Source: CAVZTX01 sp963778375 (GTDB lineage Bacteria > Chloroflexota > Ktedonobacteria > Ktedonobacterales > Ktedonobacteraceae). From it: a DNA stretch of 64,000 nt. Each line of letters opens with the position of its first letter. The stretch's first letter is position 1. A program made the translations under genes and the position numbers. The notes below the pieces were generated by a model. It was given only the letters and a program-made list of their open reading frames with translations, was not told the DNA's origin and made no database searches. Of the stretch, positions 7,611 through 15,246 are shown piece after piece. Location of the stretch: contig CAVZTX010000010.1 in assembly GCA_963778375.1 (NCBI GenBank), positions 124,001 through 188,000 of the forward strand, in the 5' to 3' direction.

Positions 7611-8959
7611 GCCTGCACCTCCTTTAATACGGCTACGAGGTGATCGATGTCTTGTTTGGTGCGGGTTTCGGTGACGCAGAAGAGCATGCAGTTTTGCATG
7701 TCGGGGTAGCGTTCACTGAGAGGGTAGCCGCCGATGATGTCTGCCTGGGCAAAATGCTGTTGGAGCACTTCTGTGGAGACGGGGACCTTGATAACGAATT
7801 CGTCGAAGAATGGACTGCTGAATGGCGCTTCGTAACCGGGGAGGGCGGTGATCTGGCGGAAGGCGTAGTGAGCTTTTTGGAGACAAAGTTCGCCAAGCTC
7901 ACGGAAGCCCTGCTTGCCCAGCGCGGCCAAGTAGATGGTTGCACCTACTGCCAATAAGGATTGGTTGGTGCAGATATTGGAGGTGGCGCGTTCACGGCGG
8001 ATGTGCTGCTCGCGGGTCTGCAATGTGAGCACGTAACCGGTCTGCTTGTCGCCGCCTTCTTCAACGGTTTGACCGACAAGGCGACCAGGGAGGAGGCGCA
8101 TATATTTGTTGCGCGAGGCCATGAAGCCGAGAGCAGGACCACCGTAGCTCATGGGATTGCCAAAGCTCATAAGTTCGCCTACCGCGATATCGGCACCGTA
8201 ATCGGCTGGAGCTGCCAGTGCGCCTAGCGAGGCGGGTTCGGTGATATTGGTGATGAAGACGGCTTTGCCTTTATGGGCGATTGGCTCAATGGCGCGCATG
8301 TCTTCGATACAGCCAAAGAAGTTGGGCTGCTGGATCACTACCGCTGATGTTGTGGCGGTGACTGCCTCGTTGAGGTCTTCGATGGAGGTGACGCCATTGC
8401 GTGTCGGTACCTCTTTGACGCTGAACCCACGAGCGTGCGCGTAGGTGTGCAGGACACGGCGGTACTGAGGATCGACGCCCGTTGAGATGACTACCTCGCC
8501 ACGACCACCTGGGCCAACGGCGAGGAGCACAGCTTCAACCAACGCGGTTGCGCCATCGTAGAGCGAGGCGTTCGCGATATCTAAGCCTGTAATCTGGCAG
8601 ACCATGGTTTGGAACTCGTAGATGGCCTGGAGCATGCCCTGGCTGACTTCTGGCTGGTAAGGGGTGTACGAGGTGACAAATTCTGAACGCCTTTGAAGAT
8701 GCGGTACGACGCTGGGTATTGCGTGGTCATAAGTTCCCGCGCCAAGGAAAGAAATTGCCGAATCCAGGTTCACATTTTTCGCTGCCATGTTATACAGCAG
8801 GCGTTTGAGGTCTGGTTCGGGGAGCGCGGGTGGAAGATCGAGGGGCCGTCGCAGGCGAACGTTCTCTGGTACGGGCGTTAATAATGCTTCCAGAGAAGGA
8901 AGCCCCAGGGTTTCCAGCATGGCTTGCTGGTCTTCCGGGGTGTTTGGTATGTAGCTCAT
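7607..8959 (-). CDS. gcvPA: Glycine dehydrogenase (decarboxylating) subunit 1 (P-protein alpha part)
   Basis: The start at 8959 (MSYIPNTPEDQQAMLETLG) is preferred to the longer frame to 8989 because AAGGAC precedes it and this is the family N-terminus. The 450-residue product carries FLGAGTYDHAIPSVV, TPYQPEVSQGMLQAIYEFQTM and LYDGATALVEA, all conserved in GcvPA. It forms the heterotetramer with GcvPB. A GCCCCTAC palindrome (8982-9009) occupies most of the gap to gcvH upstream. Confidence 0.95.
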   Translation of the reverse strand: MSYIPNTPEDQQAMLETLGLPSLEALLTPVPENVRLRRPLDLPPALPEPDLKRLLYNMAAKNVNLDSAISFLGAGTYDHAIPSVVPHLQRRSEFVTSYTPYQPEVSQGMLQAIYEFQTMVCQITGLDIANASLYDGATALVEAVLLAVGPGGRGEVVISTGVDPQYRRVLHTYAHARGFSVKEVPTRNGVTSIEDLNEAVTATTSAVVIQQPNFFGCIEDMRAIEPIAHKGKAVFITNITEPASLGALAAPADYGADIAVGELMSFGNPMSYGGPALGFMASRNKYMRLLPGRLVGQTVEEGGDKQTGYVLTLQTREQHIRRERATSNICTNQSLLAVGATIYLAALGKQGFRELGELCLQKAHYAFRQITALPGYEAPFSSPFFDEFVIKVPVSTEVLQQHFAQADIIGGYPLSERYPDMQNCMLFCVTETRTKQDIDHLVAVLKEVQA

Positions 8960-8981
8960 GAATTCATTGTCCTTGTAGTTT

Positions 8982-9009
8982 GGGGGCACGATACATCTGG
9001 CCCCTACGG
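8982..9009 (+). repeat. GCCCCTAC-type palindromic repeat inside the gcv operon
   Basis: GATACATC core with CTGGCCCCTACGG, lying in the gcvH-gcvPA gap. It may shape mRNA folding within the operon. Confidence 0.55.
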
Positions 9010-9013
9010 AGGG

Positions 9014-9409
9014 TTAGCGCCCTTGCAGATAGGTTTTGTATTCGTCGGCGCTCATGAGGTTATCAATCTCGCCGGGATTGGATAGTTTTATGACGAGCAT
9101 CCAGCCATTCTCATAGGGGCTGTCGTTGATGAGTTCTGGGGTATCTTTCAATGCTTCATTGACCTTGACTACCTCACCAGTGATGGGAGAGAGAAGTTCT
9201 GAGGTTGCTTTGACCAATTCGATGTCACCGAATTTGGTTTCGTGTGAGACTTGCGAACCGGAGTCCCAGGGCAGTTCGATATAGACGATGTCGCCGAGTT
9301 GGTCCTGGGCATAGTCGGTGATGCCAATGGTAGCCTGCTCGCCTTCGACGCGTACCCATTCGTCTGTTTTGCTGTACTTGAGGTCGGTTGGATGATTAAG
9401 ACTGGCCAT
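9014..9409 (-). CDS. gcvH: Glycine cleavage system H protein
   Basis: A 131-residue lipoyl carrier. The lipoylated lysine is K67 in GDIELVKATSELLSPITGEVVKVN, and the N-terminal LKYSKTDEWVRVEG is typical. It shuttles the aminomethyl group from P- to T-protein. A GGGAG ribosome binding site precedes the ATG. It lies 24 bp after gcvT in the same operon. No lipoate ligase or L-protein (lpd) gene is in the window. Confidence 0.95.
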   Translation of the reverse strand: MASLNHPTDLKYSKTDEWVRVEGEQATIGITDYAQDQLGDIVYIELPWDSGSQVSHETKFGDIELVKATSELLSPITGEVVKVNEALKDTPELINDSPYENGWMLVIKLSNPGEIDNLMSADEYKTYLQGR

Positions 9410-9433
9410 GAAATGTTACTCCCTTCTCTATCC

Positions 9434-10552
9434 TTACTTTTGACGTTTATAGAATGGCAGGGCGACGATGCGCGCTGCGGTGCGTTTTCCACGTATGTCG
9501 ATTTGTACAGTATTTCCGACGACGGCGTGTTGGGCGTCGACGTAGCCCATGCCGATATTTTTGTTGAGTGTTGGGCTGGGTGCGCCGCTGGTGAGTTCGC
9601 CGATTTGCTGGTCGTTGTCATAGATGGCGTAGCCATTACGTGGGACGCCGCGTTCAACCATTTCGATGCCTATTAGCTTGCGCTTAAGGCCTTGTTCTTT
9701 GACTTTGAGCAGTGCGTCGCGCCCGATAAAATCGCCTTTGTCGAGTTTTACTGTCCAGCCAAGCTTGGCTTCAAGGGGGTTGGTATGTTCATCGAGTTCG
9801 TGACCGTAGAGGCAGTAGCCAGCCTCTAAGCGCAGGGTGTCGCGTGCTCCTAGACCGGCGGGCAGGAGTCCTTTGTCCTTTCCGGCCGCGAGCAGGTCAT
9901 TCCATAGTTTGGCGACATCTACGGGTGCGCAATAGAGTTCAAAGCCATCCTCGCCTGTATAGCCGGTGCGCGAGATGATGCAGTTGATACCGTCTACCAT
10001 GCCCGGTTCGAAGTGGTAGTAACGGATGCTGGCGAGGTCAACTTCTGTTAGCGGTTGTAGGATTGCTTGCGCCTCTGGTCCTTGTAGGGCAATGAGGGCG
10101 GTGGTGTCGGATTGGTTCGTAAGATGAAGGTCCTTGAAGTCTTTGGCCTGTTCTTCGACCCAGGCGTAATCTTTGTCGATGTTGCCTGCGTTGACGACAA
10201 GCATGTAGTGGTTGTCGGCGAGATGATAAATAATCAGGTCATCGACGGTGCCTGCGTCGGGGAGGCAGAGTTGGGTGTAAAGGGCCTGGTGGATTGCGAG
10301 TCGCGAGACATCGTTGGGTACGAGATGTTGCAGGAAGGTGGGTGCGTCGGGTCCTTCGACTTTAAATTCGCCCATATGGCTGACGTCGAAGAGACCCGCG
10401 TGGGTGCGTACTGCACGATGCTCCTCCAGGATGCTGCTGTATTGTACGGGCATTTCCCAACCGCTGAACTCTACGAGCCGTGCGCTCAGGGCGCGGTGTT
10501 GTTCGTAGAGCGGAGTACGTTTCAGCGACGTTGCTGTGTCGTGTGCTGTCAT
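9434..10552 (-). CDS. gcvT: Glycine cleavage system T protein (aminomethyltransferase)
   Basis: The start at 10552 (MTAHDTATSLKRTPLYEQHRAL) follows TGGAG; the frame runs on to 10681 through promoter sequence, so I reject that. The 372-residue protein has the folate-binding segments LFDVSHMGEF and ISRTGYTGEDGFELYC and the C-terminal RGKRTAARIVALPFYK. It transfers the methylene unit to tetrahydrofolate and releases ammonia. First gene of the operon, with a good promoter at 10599-10627 and no recognisable glycine riboswitch in its leader. Confidence 0.95.
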   Translation of the reverse strand: MTAHDTATSLKRTPLYEQHRALSARLVEFSGWEMPVQYSSILEEHRAVRTHAGLFDVSHMGEFKVEGPDAPTFLQHLVPNDVSRLAIHQALYTQLCLPDAGTVDDLIIYHLADNHYMLVVNAGNIDKDYAWVEEQAKDFKDLHLTNQSDTTALIALQGPEAQAILQPLTEVDLASIRYYHFEPGMVDGINCIISRTGYTGEDGFELYCAPVDVAKLWNDLLAAGKDKGLLPAGLGARDTLRLEAGYCLYGHELDEHTNPLEAKLGWTVKLDKGDFIGRDALLKVKEQGLKRKLIGIEMVERGVPRNGYAIYDNDQQIGELTSGAPSPTLNKNIGMGYVDAQHAVVGNTVQIDIRGKRTAARIVALPFYKRQK

Positions 10553-10598
10553 GGTCTGCTCCAGTGCATTGAGGGTAGGGTATACATTTTTCTGATTC

Positions 10599-10627
10599 AC
10601 TATATCAGATTTTAAGACTGGCGACAA
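10599..10627 (-). promoter_or_regulatory. Sigma70-type promoter for the gcv operon
   Basis: On the minus strand a TTGTCG box (10622-10627) and a TATAGT box (10599-10604) are 17 bp apart, about 47 bp upstream of gcvT. Confidence 0.6.
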
Positions 10628-10650
10628 ATGATGGTTTTGGGTAGTTGCAA

Positions 10651-10675
10651 GGAAGCCGATGAAGCGGCCCCTACG
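10651..10675 (+). repeat. GCCCCTAC-type palindromic repeat upstream of gcvT
   Basis: Short copy (AAGCCGATGAAGCGGCCCCTAC-like, with a GAT core) just upstream of the gcv promoter, between divergent promoters. Confidence 0.5.
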
Positions 10676-10689
10676 GTTCAACTAAAAGG

Positions 10690-10718
10690 TTGTTCATGAT
10701 CTGAGACTATGGTATGAT
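10690..10718 (+). promoter_or_regulatory. Promoter for the Uma2 gene
   Basis: TTGTTC (10690-10695) and TATGAT (10713-10718) are separated by 17 bp on the plus strand. Confidence 0.5.
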
Positions 10719-10782
10719 TGAAGCGGTAACTCTACCCAGCGACCTGGTAGGTCAGCACACGTAAGGATGGGGTGTTGGAGCA

Positions 10783-11514
10783 TTGGGTAAGCAATCTAAA
10801 AATAGTTTCCCAGACTTCCTGCCCATGAAGAGAGTGAGTACCATGGCCCAATATATGCATGACGAGGTAGCCTACTACTACAATTCTCACCCCACCGAGG
10901 AGGATTTGATGGGGGAGACCTCACTGCATGCGACCCTCGTGCATTATCTTATGGAGGTCCTACAGCAGTTGTTTCGTGGGCACCAATGTGCGATCTATGA
11001 AAACCTCAACTTCTATCAAACGGTCGATCCACAGGAGTATCCCGTCGCTCCAGATATCGCCGTGATCAAAGGAGCCGACTCCCAGTTTGTGAGGAGTTGG
11101 CGCGTGGGGAAGACCGGTCCGACCCCGCAGGTGGTCTTCGAGATTGCCTCTGAGGAGACCTGGCACAAGGACCTGGAGGAGAAACCCGCTCGGTATGCAC
11201 AGATGGGGGTGAAAGAATACTTTGCCTATGATCCCAATGAGCGACCTCTGCGACCAACACGAACTCGTGGGCGTCGTCTTTTCGGCTGGCAACTTGATGC
11301 AGAACGACGAAGCATGCGGGAGCTGCCCGTAGGTCCAGATGGGCGAATCTGGAGTTTTCATTTGGAGAGCTGGTTGGTTCCAGAGGGAGAATATCTGCGC
11401 CTCTATGACAATCAGGGAAATCGGCGGTTGACGGGAATGGAGGCCGAGGCCAAGCGAGCGGAAGCGTTGGCTGAGAAATTGCGCTCACTTGGGATAGATC
11501 CTGACCAGATATGA
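10783..11514 (+). CDS. Uma2-family (DUF820) putative restriction endonuclease
   Basis: A protein of up to 243 residues with the Uma2 PD-(D/E)XK core: YPVAPDIAVIKG supplies the Asp, and VVFEIASEETWHKDLEEKPARYAQMGVKEYFAYDP the E-x-S and downstream Lys/Tyr. A C-terminal helix (EAEAKRAEALAEKLRSLGI) is common in the family. Function of these abundant solitary proteins is not established. The start is uncertain: the TTG at 10783 gives the longest frame but has its GGAG only 2 bases away; ATGs at 10825 and 10843 are alternatives. Confidence 0.85.
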   Translation: MGKQSKNSFPDFLPMKRVSTMAQYMHDEVAYYYNSHPTEEDLMGETSLHATLVHYLMEVLQQLFRGHQCAIYENLNFYQTVDPQEYPVAPDIAVIKGADSQFVRSWRVGKTGPTPQVVFEIASEETWHKDLEEKPARYAQMGVKEYFAYDPNERPLRPTRTRGRRLFGWQLDAERRSMRELPVGPDGRIWSFHLESWLVPEGEYLRLYDNQGNRRLTGMEAEAKRAEALAEKLRSLGIDPDQI

Positions 11515-11574
11515 TGTTTTGATGCGAGTTATGCCGGGTCAAAGAGACACCTAAAGATCAGGCAAAGGTGAAAG

Positions 11575-11856
11575 ATGCAAGTTCCGAAGAAGTGTCATGT
11601 TTGCGGGAGCAAGGCAATACGGTTTGTGCGTGTGAATTCAAGGGGGAGAGAGGTCGCATTTACGCCTTTTTTGGTCTTCTTGGGATTGAGCTTGCTGATA
11701 CTGGTCGGTTCGTTTTTGGGGGCATATGGTTCTGGCAATCATCTGGTAAGTGCTGTTCCTGGTCTTATTTTAGTTTTGACATCTGTCTTTTGTCTTTTTT
11801 TCGTTGCGAGGATGCCAAAGAAGTTCAAATGCAAAAATTCTCATGTATGGGAATGA
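11575..11856 (+). CDS. Small zinc-ribbon protein with two membrane helices
   Basis: A 93-residue protein with an N-terminal CxxC (KKCHVCGSK, residues ~6-11), two hydrophobic segments (~31-50 and ~58-77), and a C-terminal KCKNSHVWE that could complete the metal site. This zinc-ribbon plus membrane-hairpin plan is common in small uncharacterised bacterial proteins. GGTGAAAG precedes the ATG. No function can be named. Confidence 0.6.
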   Translation: MQVPKKCHVCGSKAIRFVRVNSRGREVAFTPFLVFLGLSLLILVGSFLGAYGSGNHLVSAVPGLILVLTSVFCLFFVARMPKKFKCKNSHVWE

Positions 11857-11952
11857 TCAATATACGTCGGCACCAATCCACACTGCCAACGACGCTAGCG
11901 CGGGGGCAATATGCAACGCAATCAGGCGGTGTGAAAGGAGAAGGAGGCGGTT

Positions 11953-12663
11953 ATGCCAGTCGTTCTTCAGCTTGTGCTTATAGGCATCATCGGGTATGTG
12001 TGGGGGTCGATTCCTGCGGGGTATTGGATGGGGAAGTTGCTGAGAGGCAGGAAGTTTGATATACGTGACTATGGCAGCCATAAAATTGGGGCTACGAATG
12101 TGCAGCGTACGCTGGGCAATGTTCCGGCGATTATTGTGTTCGTGTTTGATCTTTCAAAGGGTGTGGGTCCGACGTTGCTGGGTACCTTTGTGCCTGTTTT
12201 TCAAGGGATGACTGCGCCTGGCGTGCTTTGGGGAGCGACGGTGGCGGGGTTGGCTGCTTTGATTGGGCATATTTTTCCGATCTTCATTGGTTTTAAGGGT
12301 GGGCGCGGGGTTTTAACGGGTGCAGGTGGGTTGTTGGTTATTTCTCCTTTGACTTTCTTGATTGGGGCGGTGGTGACTCCTGGGACGATAGCTCTTTCAC
12401 GTTATGTTTCGCTTGGTTCGGTGATGGGGGGCGTGACTTCGATTGTGTGTGGCATTATTTTTTTCTTCGTTGGGCAGGCTAATCCGCACTTTTTTGGCAA
12501 GGTTAATGTGGCTCAATTGGTGTTTATGATAGCTGCGGGTGCGATTGTTATTCTTTTTCACTATGATAATATTGGGCGTTTGCTGGCGGGGACGGAGCGT
12601 AGGATTGGGCAGAAGGTGAAGATTGAGGAGAAGGTTGAAGAGAAACCTTCTCCAACATTGTAG
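11953..12663 (+). CDS. plsY: Acyl-phosphate:glycerol-3-phosphate acyltransferase PlsY
   Basis: A 236-residue polytopic membrane protein with the three PlsY motifs: GSIPAGYWMGKLLRG near the N-terminus, GSHKIGATNVQRTLG (variant of GSGNPGATN, with His-Lys-Ile replacing Gly-Asn-Pro), and GHIFPIFIGFKGGRGV; HYDNIGRLL follows. It transfers acyl chains from acyl phosphate to glycerol-3-phosphate, the first step of phospholipid synthesis. GGAGGCGGTT precedes the ATG. It converges with pgsA, also a phospholipid gene. Confidence 0.9.
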   Translation: MPVVLQLVLIGIIGYVWGSIPAGYWMGKLLRGRKFDIRDYGSHKIGATNVQRTLGNVPAIIVFVFDLSKGVGPTLLGTFVPVFQGMTAPGVLWGATVAGLAALIGHIFPIFIGFKGGRGVLTGAGGLLVISPLTFLIGAVVTPGTIALSRYVSLGSVMGGVTSIVCGIIFFFVGQANPHFFGKVNVAQLVFMIAAGAIVILFHYDNIGRLLAGTERRIGQKVKIEEKVEEKPSPTL

Positions 12664-12681
12664 TAAAGAAATCCTTGCTAT

Positions 12682-13344
12682 TCATCTTTGACCCGATATA
12701 GTTTCTGTTTCAGCCTTTGAGAGGGTCGCTTCTGGCGTTGCTGGTGTGTTCTGGAAAAGGGGTAGGGCGTGGATGGTGTAGTCGGCACCGGAGATGACGG
12801 TCCAGAGGGTAGCGACGAGCAAAAGGAAGTCGGAAAGGAGGAGCAGGATTTCGGCGACGTTGAGTGTTGCACTGTTGAAGATGAGCGTTGGAGGGAAGAG
12901 GGATAGTTGATGTGCGCCGAGTCCTTTCGCCAGCAATATGCCGCCCATTGCTACAAGGGTGATGAAGGTTTTTTGCTTGCCCCATGCTCCCGCCGAGATG
13001 ACGGTTCCTTTGGCGGCGGCCATTGAACGCAGGCCGGTGACTAAGAATTCGCGTGCGATGATGATGACGACGAGCCATGCGGGAACAAGGCCGAGCTGCA
13101 CGAATGCGAGTAGTATGGCAGAGACGAAAATTTTATCGGCGGTCAGGTCCAGAAAGACGCCGAAGGTGGAGACGATGCGGTAGCGCCGCGCTATATATCC
13201 ATCGAGCAGGTCTGTGAGTGAGGCCAGTATAAAGAGTCCTTCGGCGGTTAAAAAGGCCCAGGGTGCATTGAGAAGTACCAGTACGAAGATGAGGAAGGTT
13301 GCTAGCAATCGGGCAAAGCTGAGTAGATTAGGAACATTAGACAT
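12682..13344 (-). CDS. pgsA: CDP-diacylglycerol-glycerol-3-phosphate 3-phosphatidyltransferase
   Basis: A 220-residue membrane protein with the full CDP-alcohol phosphatidyltransferase signature D-x2-DG-x2-AR-x8-G-x3-D-x3-D (DLLDGYIARRYRIVSTFGVFLDLTADK). About six hydrophobic helices follow. It makes phosphatidylglycerophosphate from CDP-DAG and glycerol-3-phosphate. The C-terminal tail (~35 residues) is polar and variable. It ends 19 bp from the plsY stop, convergent. Confidence 0.9.
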   Translation of the reverse strand: MSNVPNLLSFARLLATFLIFVLVLLNAPWAFLTAEGLFILASLTDLLDGYIARRYRIVSTFGVFLDLTADKIFVSAILLAFVQLGLVPAWLVVIIIAREFLVTGLRSMAAAKGTVISAGAWGKQKTFITLVAMGGILLAKGLGAHQLSLFPPTLIFNSATLNVAEILLLLSDFLLLVATLWTVISGADYTIHALPLFQNTPATPEATLSKAETETISGQR

Positions 13345-13400
13345 ATTTGGCGCTCCTTAACTATTCGGATATATGATGCTAATGGTTCTGGGTCGGTCCA

Positions 13401-13425
13401 GGGCACCCACAAGGGGTGCCCCTAC
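13401..13425 (+). repeat. GCCCCTAC-type palindromic repeat, first of a pair
   Basis: GGGCACCCACAAGGGG core with GTGCCCCTAC end. The next copy is 76 bp on with similar flanks (both followed by a GATGCCAA motif), so a larger unit was probably duplicated. Confidence 0.6.
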
Positions 13426-13476
13426 TACAAAGATACGTTGAATTATACGGATGAACGATGCCAAGGTTATGGTCCA

Positions 13477-13500
13477 GGACACCCGCAAGGGGTGCCCCTA
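13477..13500 (+). repeat. GCCCCTAC-type palindromic repeat, second of a pair
   Basis: GGACACCCGCAAGGGG core with GTGCCCCTA end, just past the glpP-like stop. Confidence 0.6.
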
Positions 13501-13511
13501 TAAGGTCGCTC

Positions 13512-14090
13512 TTATGCAGATGGACGATGCCAAAGGGTATAAGTACTTGTGCTACTAAGTATACCACCGGCGGCACGAATGCGGGCGATATCGGCTGCGT
13601 TGCGTATAAAACCTCCGGCGATGAAAGGGCCAGGGAGGGCCTGCTGGAGAATTGAGGCAACTTCGGGGAAGATGACGCCAGGGAGAACTTCTACTATATC
13701 GGGATGAGCGCGGGAAATCGTTTTGATTCCAGTTTCAAGGGAAGAATCGTCTACGAGGAGGAGACGTTGAATGGTGGTTAATCCTTCAGCTTGTCCTGCT
13801 GAGACGAGTTGGGAGCGACTAGTAATGATTGCGTCGACATTCATGTGGTGGAGATACTGGATGCCAGCACGATCTTTGCCTATGCCACTGACAAGGTCGA
13901 TGTGTACTACCAATCCTTTACCTCGCTGATGGGCCTGAGCTACTAAAGGGCCAAGTTGTAATGCATCACCTTTGAGCATAAATAGCAGCAGGACATCGGA
14001 GTCAAGCGCAACCTGCATATCTTCATTAGATTTGATTGCTGCTGCTACCGGATGAAGGCGAGCTAGACGTAAAAACTCTTGTTTGGTCAT
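13512..14090 (-). CDS. glpP: Glycerol-3-phosphate-responsive antiterminator, GlpP family
   Basis: A 192-residue protein (start at ATG 14090; a TTG at 14117 is possible but neither has a strong ribosome binding site). It has the GlpP signatures VHIDLVSGIGKDRAGIQYL, DAIITSRSQLVSAGQ, QRLLLVDDSSLETG, and the phosphate-binding FIAGGFIRNAADIARIRAAG with STST near the end. In Bacillus, GlpP binds leader mRNA when glycerol-3-phosphate is present and prevents termination ahead of glpFK and glpD. It is divergent from a second paralogue, next to the glp genes. Confidence 0.85.
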   Translation of the reverse strand: MTKQEFLRLARLHPVAAAIKSNEDMQVALDSDVLLLFMLKGDALQLGPLVAQAHQRGKGLVVHIDLVSGIGKDRAGIQYLHHMNVDAIITSRSQLVSAGQAEGLTTIQRLLLVDDSSLETGIKTISRAHPDIVEVLPGVIFPEVASILQQALPGPFIAGGFIRNAADIARIRAAGGILSSTSTYTLWHRPSA

Positions 14091-14138
14091 ACTACTTTGC
14101 TGATTTCCGAACTGCAAAGGTAGAGTTTGTCGCTACCC

Positions 14139-14167
14139 TTGACAAATGAGACGCTGCCGAGTAATAT
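14139..14167 (+). promoter_or_regulatory. Strong sigma70-type promoter
   Basis: TTGACA (14139-14144), 17-bp spacer, TAATAT (14162-14167). It directs transcription toward the second glpP paralogue. Confidence 0.65.
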
Positions 14168-14338
14168 CATTATAAGCAAACATGACTATCTTGTATACCC
14201 AGTAGCTTATATATTTACCCGTTCAGGCCTCTTTCATGTACACCTTACAACGGGCTTTGGGTTCATAAAGGTGTCAACAGTCAACGAAGACCTGTTTGGA
14301 CAACTGCATACGTGCATAGGGACAGTGAAATGAAAAGT

Positions 14339-14382
14339 CCTGAGCCGACCTAATTCAATGGCTTAGGGCTTTGTTGTTTTTT
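14339..14382 (+). terminator. Attenuator-like hairpin upstream of second glpP
   Basis: CCTGAGCC (14339-14346) pairs with GGCTTAGG (14360-14367), one G-U pair, 13-base loop, followed by GCTTTGTTGTTTTTT. This is a typical intrinsic terminator lying in the leader, 22 bp before the start at 14404. A role in antitermination is inferred from the gene family. Confidence 0.55.
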
Positions 14383-14403
14383 ACTGCTACAGCGAGGTGC
14401 AGC

Positions 14404-14985
14404 ATGCTTACGCGGTCCAGTAGGTCACTGCTCAGTCTTCCAGCGCAGTGCAAGACAATACCAATTATAGGAACTTCGGGGCAGTTTATCTCCGCTCTCG
14501 ATACCTCATCAGTCCATGCCATTTTGCTGCGACATTGCAATATATTTGAATTCACCCGATTGTTGGAAGATGCCTACCAGCGTGATTTGTTAGTCTACGT
14601 TAATGTCGATCACATCGATGGTATTCATCCAGATGCGTCTGGTTTGCGATACCTTGCTGAGAAGTTGCATGTGGTTGGCATCGTTTCTAACAATCCGAGG
14701 ATCCTGAGCCTTGGGAAGGATTTTGCGTTGGAGTGCATACAACGGATATTTGCGTTGGACTCGACGGGCTTAGAGGCAATGCTGGAGTCTGTTAATACGC
14801 GCTATGTTGACTTGCTCGATATTTCTCCTGCACTTGTTGTGCCGTACGTTATCCCATATTTAAAGACACCTTTGCCGTTACCTTTCATAGCTTCTGGCTT
14901 GGCGAATACATCTCAACAGGTGCGAGGGATACTTCGTGCTGGCGCTTTGGGCGTTGCTGTTACACGGAATGAACTTTGGCCGTAG
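14404..14985 (+). CDS. Second GlpP-family antiterminator
   Basis: A 193-residue protein. The ATG at 14404 follows GCGAGGTGCAGC and is preferred to the TTG at 14371, which lies in the terminator T-run. Family features are weaker than in the first paralogue but clear: VYVNVDHIDGIHPDASGLRYLAEKL, VGIVSNNPRILSLGKD, and PFIASGLANTSQQVRGILRAGALGVAVTRNELW. The expected phosphate-binding site GGF/L is ASGLA here. It sits upstream of glpK in the same direction and may control it or itself. Confidence 0.8.
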   Translation: MLTRSSRSLLSLPAQCKTIPIIGTSGQFISALDTSSVHAILLRHCNIFEFTRLLEDAYQRDLLVYVNVDHIDGIHPDASGLRYLAEKLHVVGIVSNNPRILSLGKDFALECIQRIFALDSTGLEAMLESVNTRYVDLLDISPALVVPYVIPYLKTPLPLPFIASGLANTSQQVRGILRAGALGVAVTRNELWP

Positions 14986-15020
14986 TGTAGGGGGTCCTGA
15001 GGCCAAGTAGTTGGGAGTTG

Positions 15021-15050
15021 GCCGAAGGCCGATAAATCGGCCCCTACGAA
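15021..15050 (+). repeat. GCCCCTAC-type palindromic repeat
   Basis: GGCCGATAAATCGGCC palindrome continued as CCCTACGAAGG, between the second glpP and glpK. Confidence 0.6.
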
Positions 15051-15153
15051 GGACAAGGGTATTTGGTAAAAAGCGTGAGATCCGGGTATTTTGTTGAAAG
15101 TCGTGAAATAGGAATCAATATTCTTTGTTCAAGTCTCTCTTAGAATGCTTTCC

Positions 15154-15177
15154 TGCACTGGTACGGCTACCAGTGCA
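15154..15177 (+). promoter_or_regulatory. Perfect hairpin in the glpK leader
   Basis: TGCACTGGTA and TACCAGTGCA form a perfect 10-bp stem with a CGGC tetraloop, 69 bp upstream of glpK. Without a T-run it is not a plain terminator; it is a candidate GlpP target. Confidence 0.5.
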
Positions 15178-15246
15178 TTGAGATACATCTTCGTTTAGCG
15201 TAGGAGTGTCCGTCAAGGATGCTCGGCAGCAGAAAGAGGGCTAATT

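Larger units (their letters stand above)
14091..14403. other. Regulatory region between divergent glpP paralogues
   Basis: 313 bp holding a strong plus-strand promoter (14139-14167) and a terminator-like hairpin (14339-14382), which together make a ~200-nt leader for the second glpP. No gene is seen. Confidence 0.55.

Noticed and set aside
10553..10782. Glycine riboswitch upstream of gcvT
   Set aside because: The leader is only ~45 nt from the promoter and shows none of the conserved glycine aptamer segments.
11568..12059. 163-residue plus-strand frame over the small zinc-ribbon gene
   Set aside because: It overlaps both the zinc-ribbon gene and plsY in another frame; those have motifs and ribosome binding sites.
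13401..13500. CRISPR array from regularly spaced repeats
   Set aside because: Only two palindromic copies are present and the same unit is dispersed over the whole window; no cas genes.
14127..14333. 68-residue frame between the glpP paralogues
   Set aside because: It covers the strong promoter at 14139-14167 and has no ribosome binding site; it is leader DNA.
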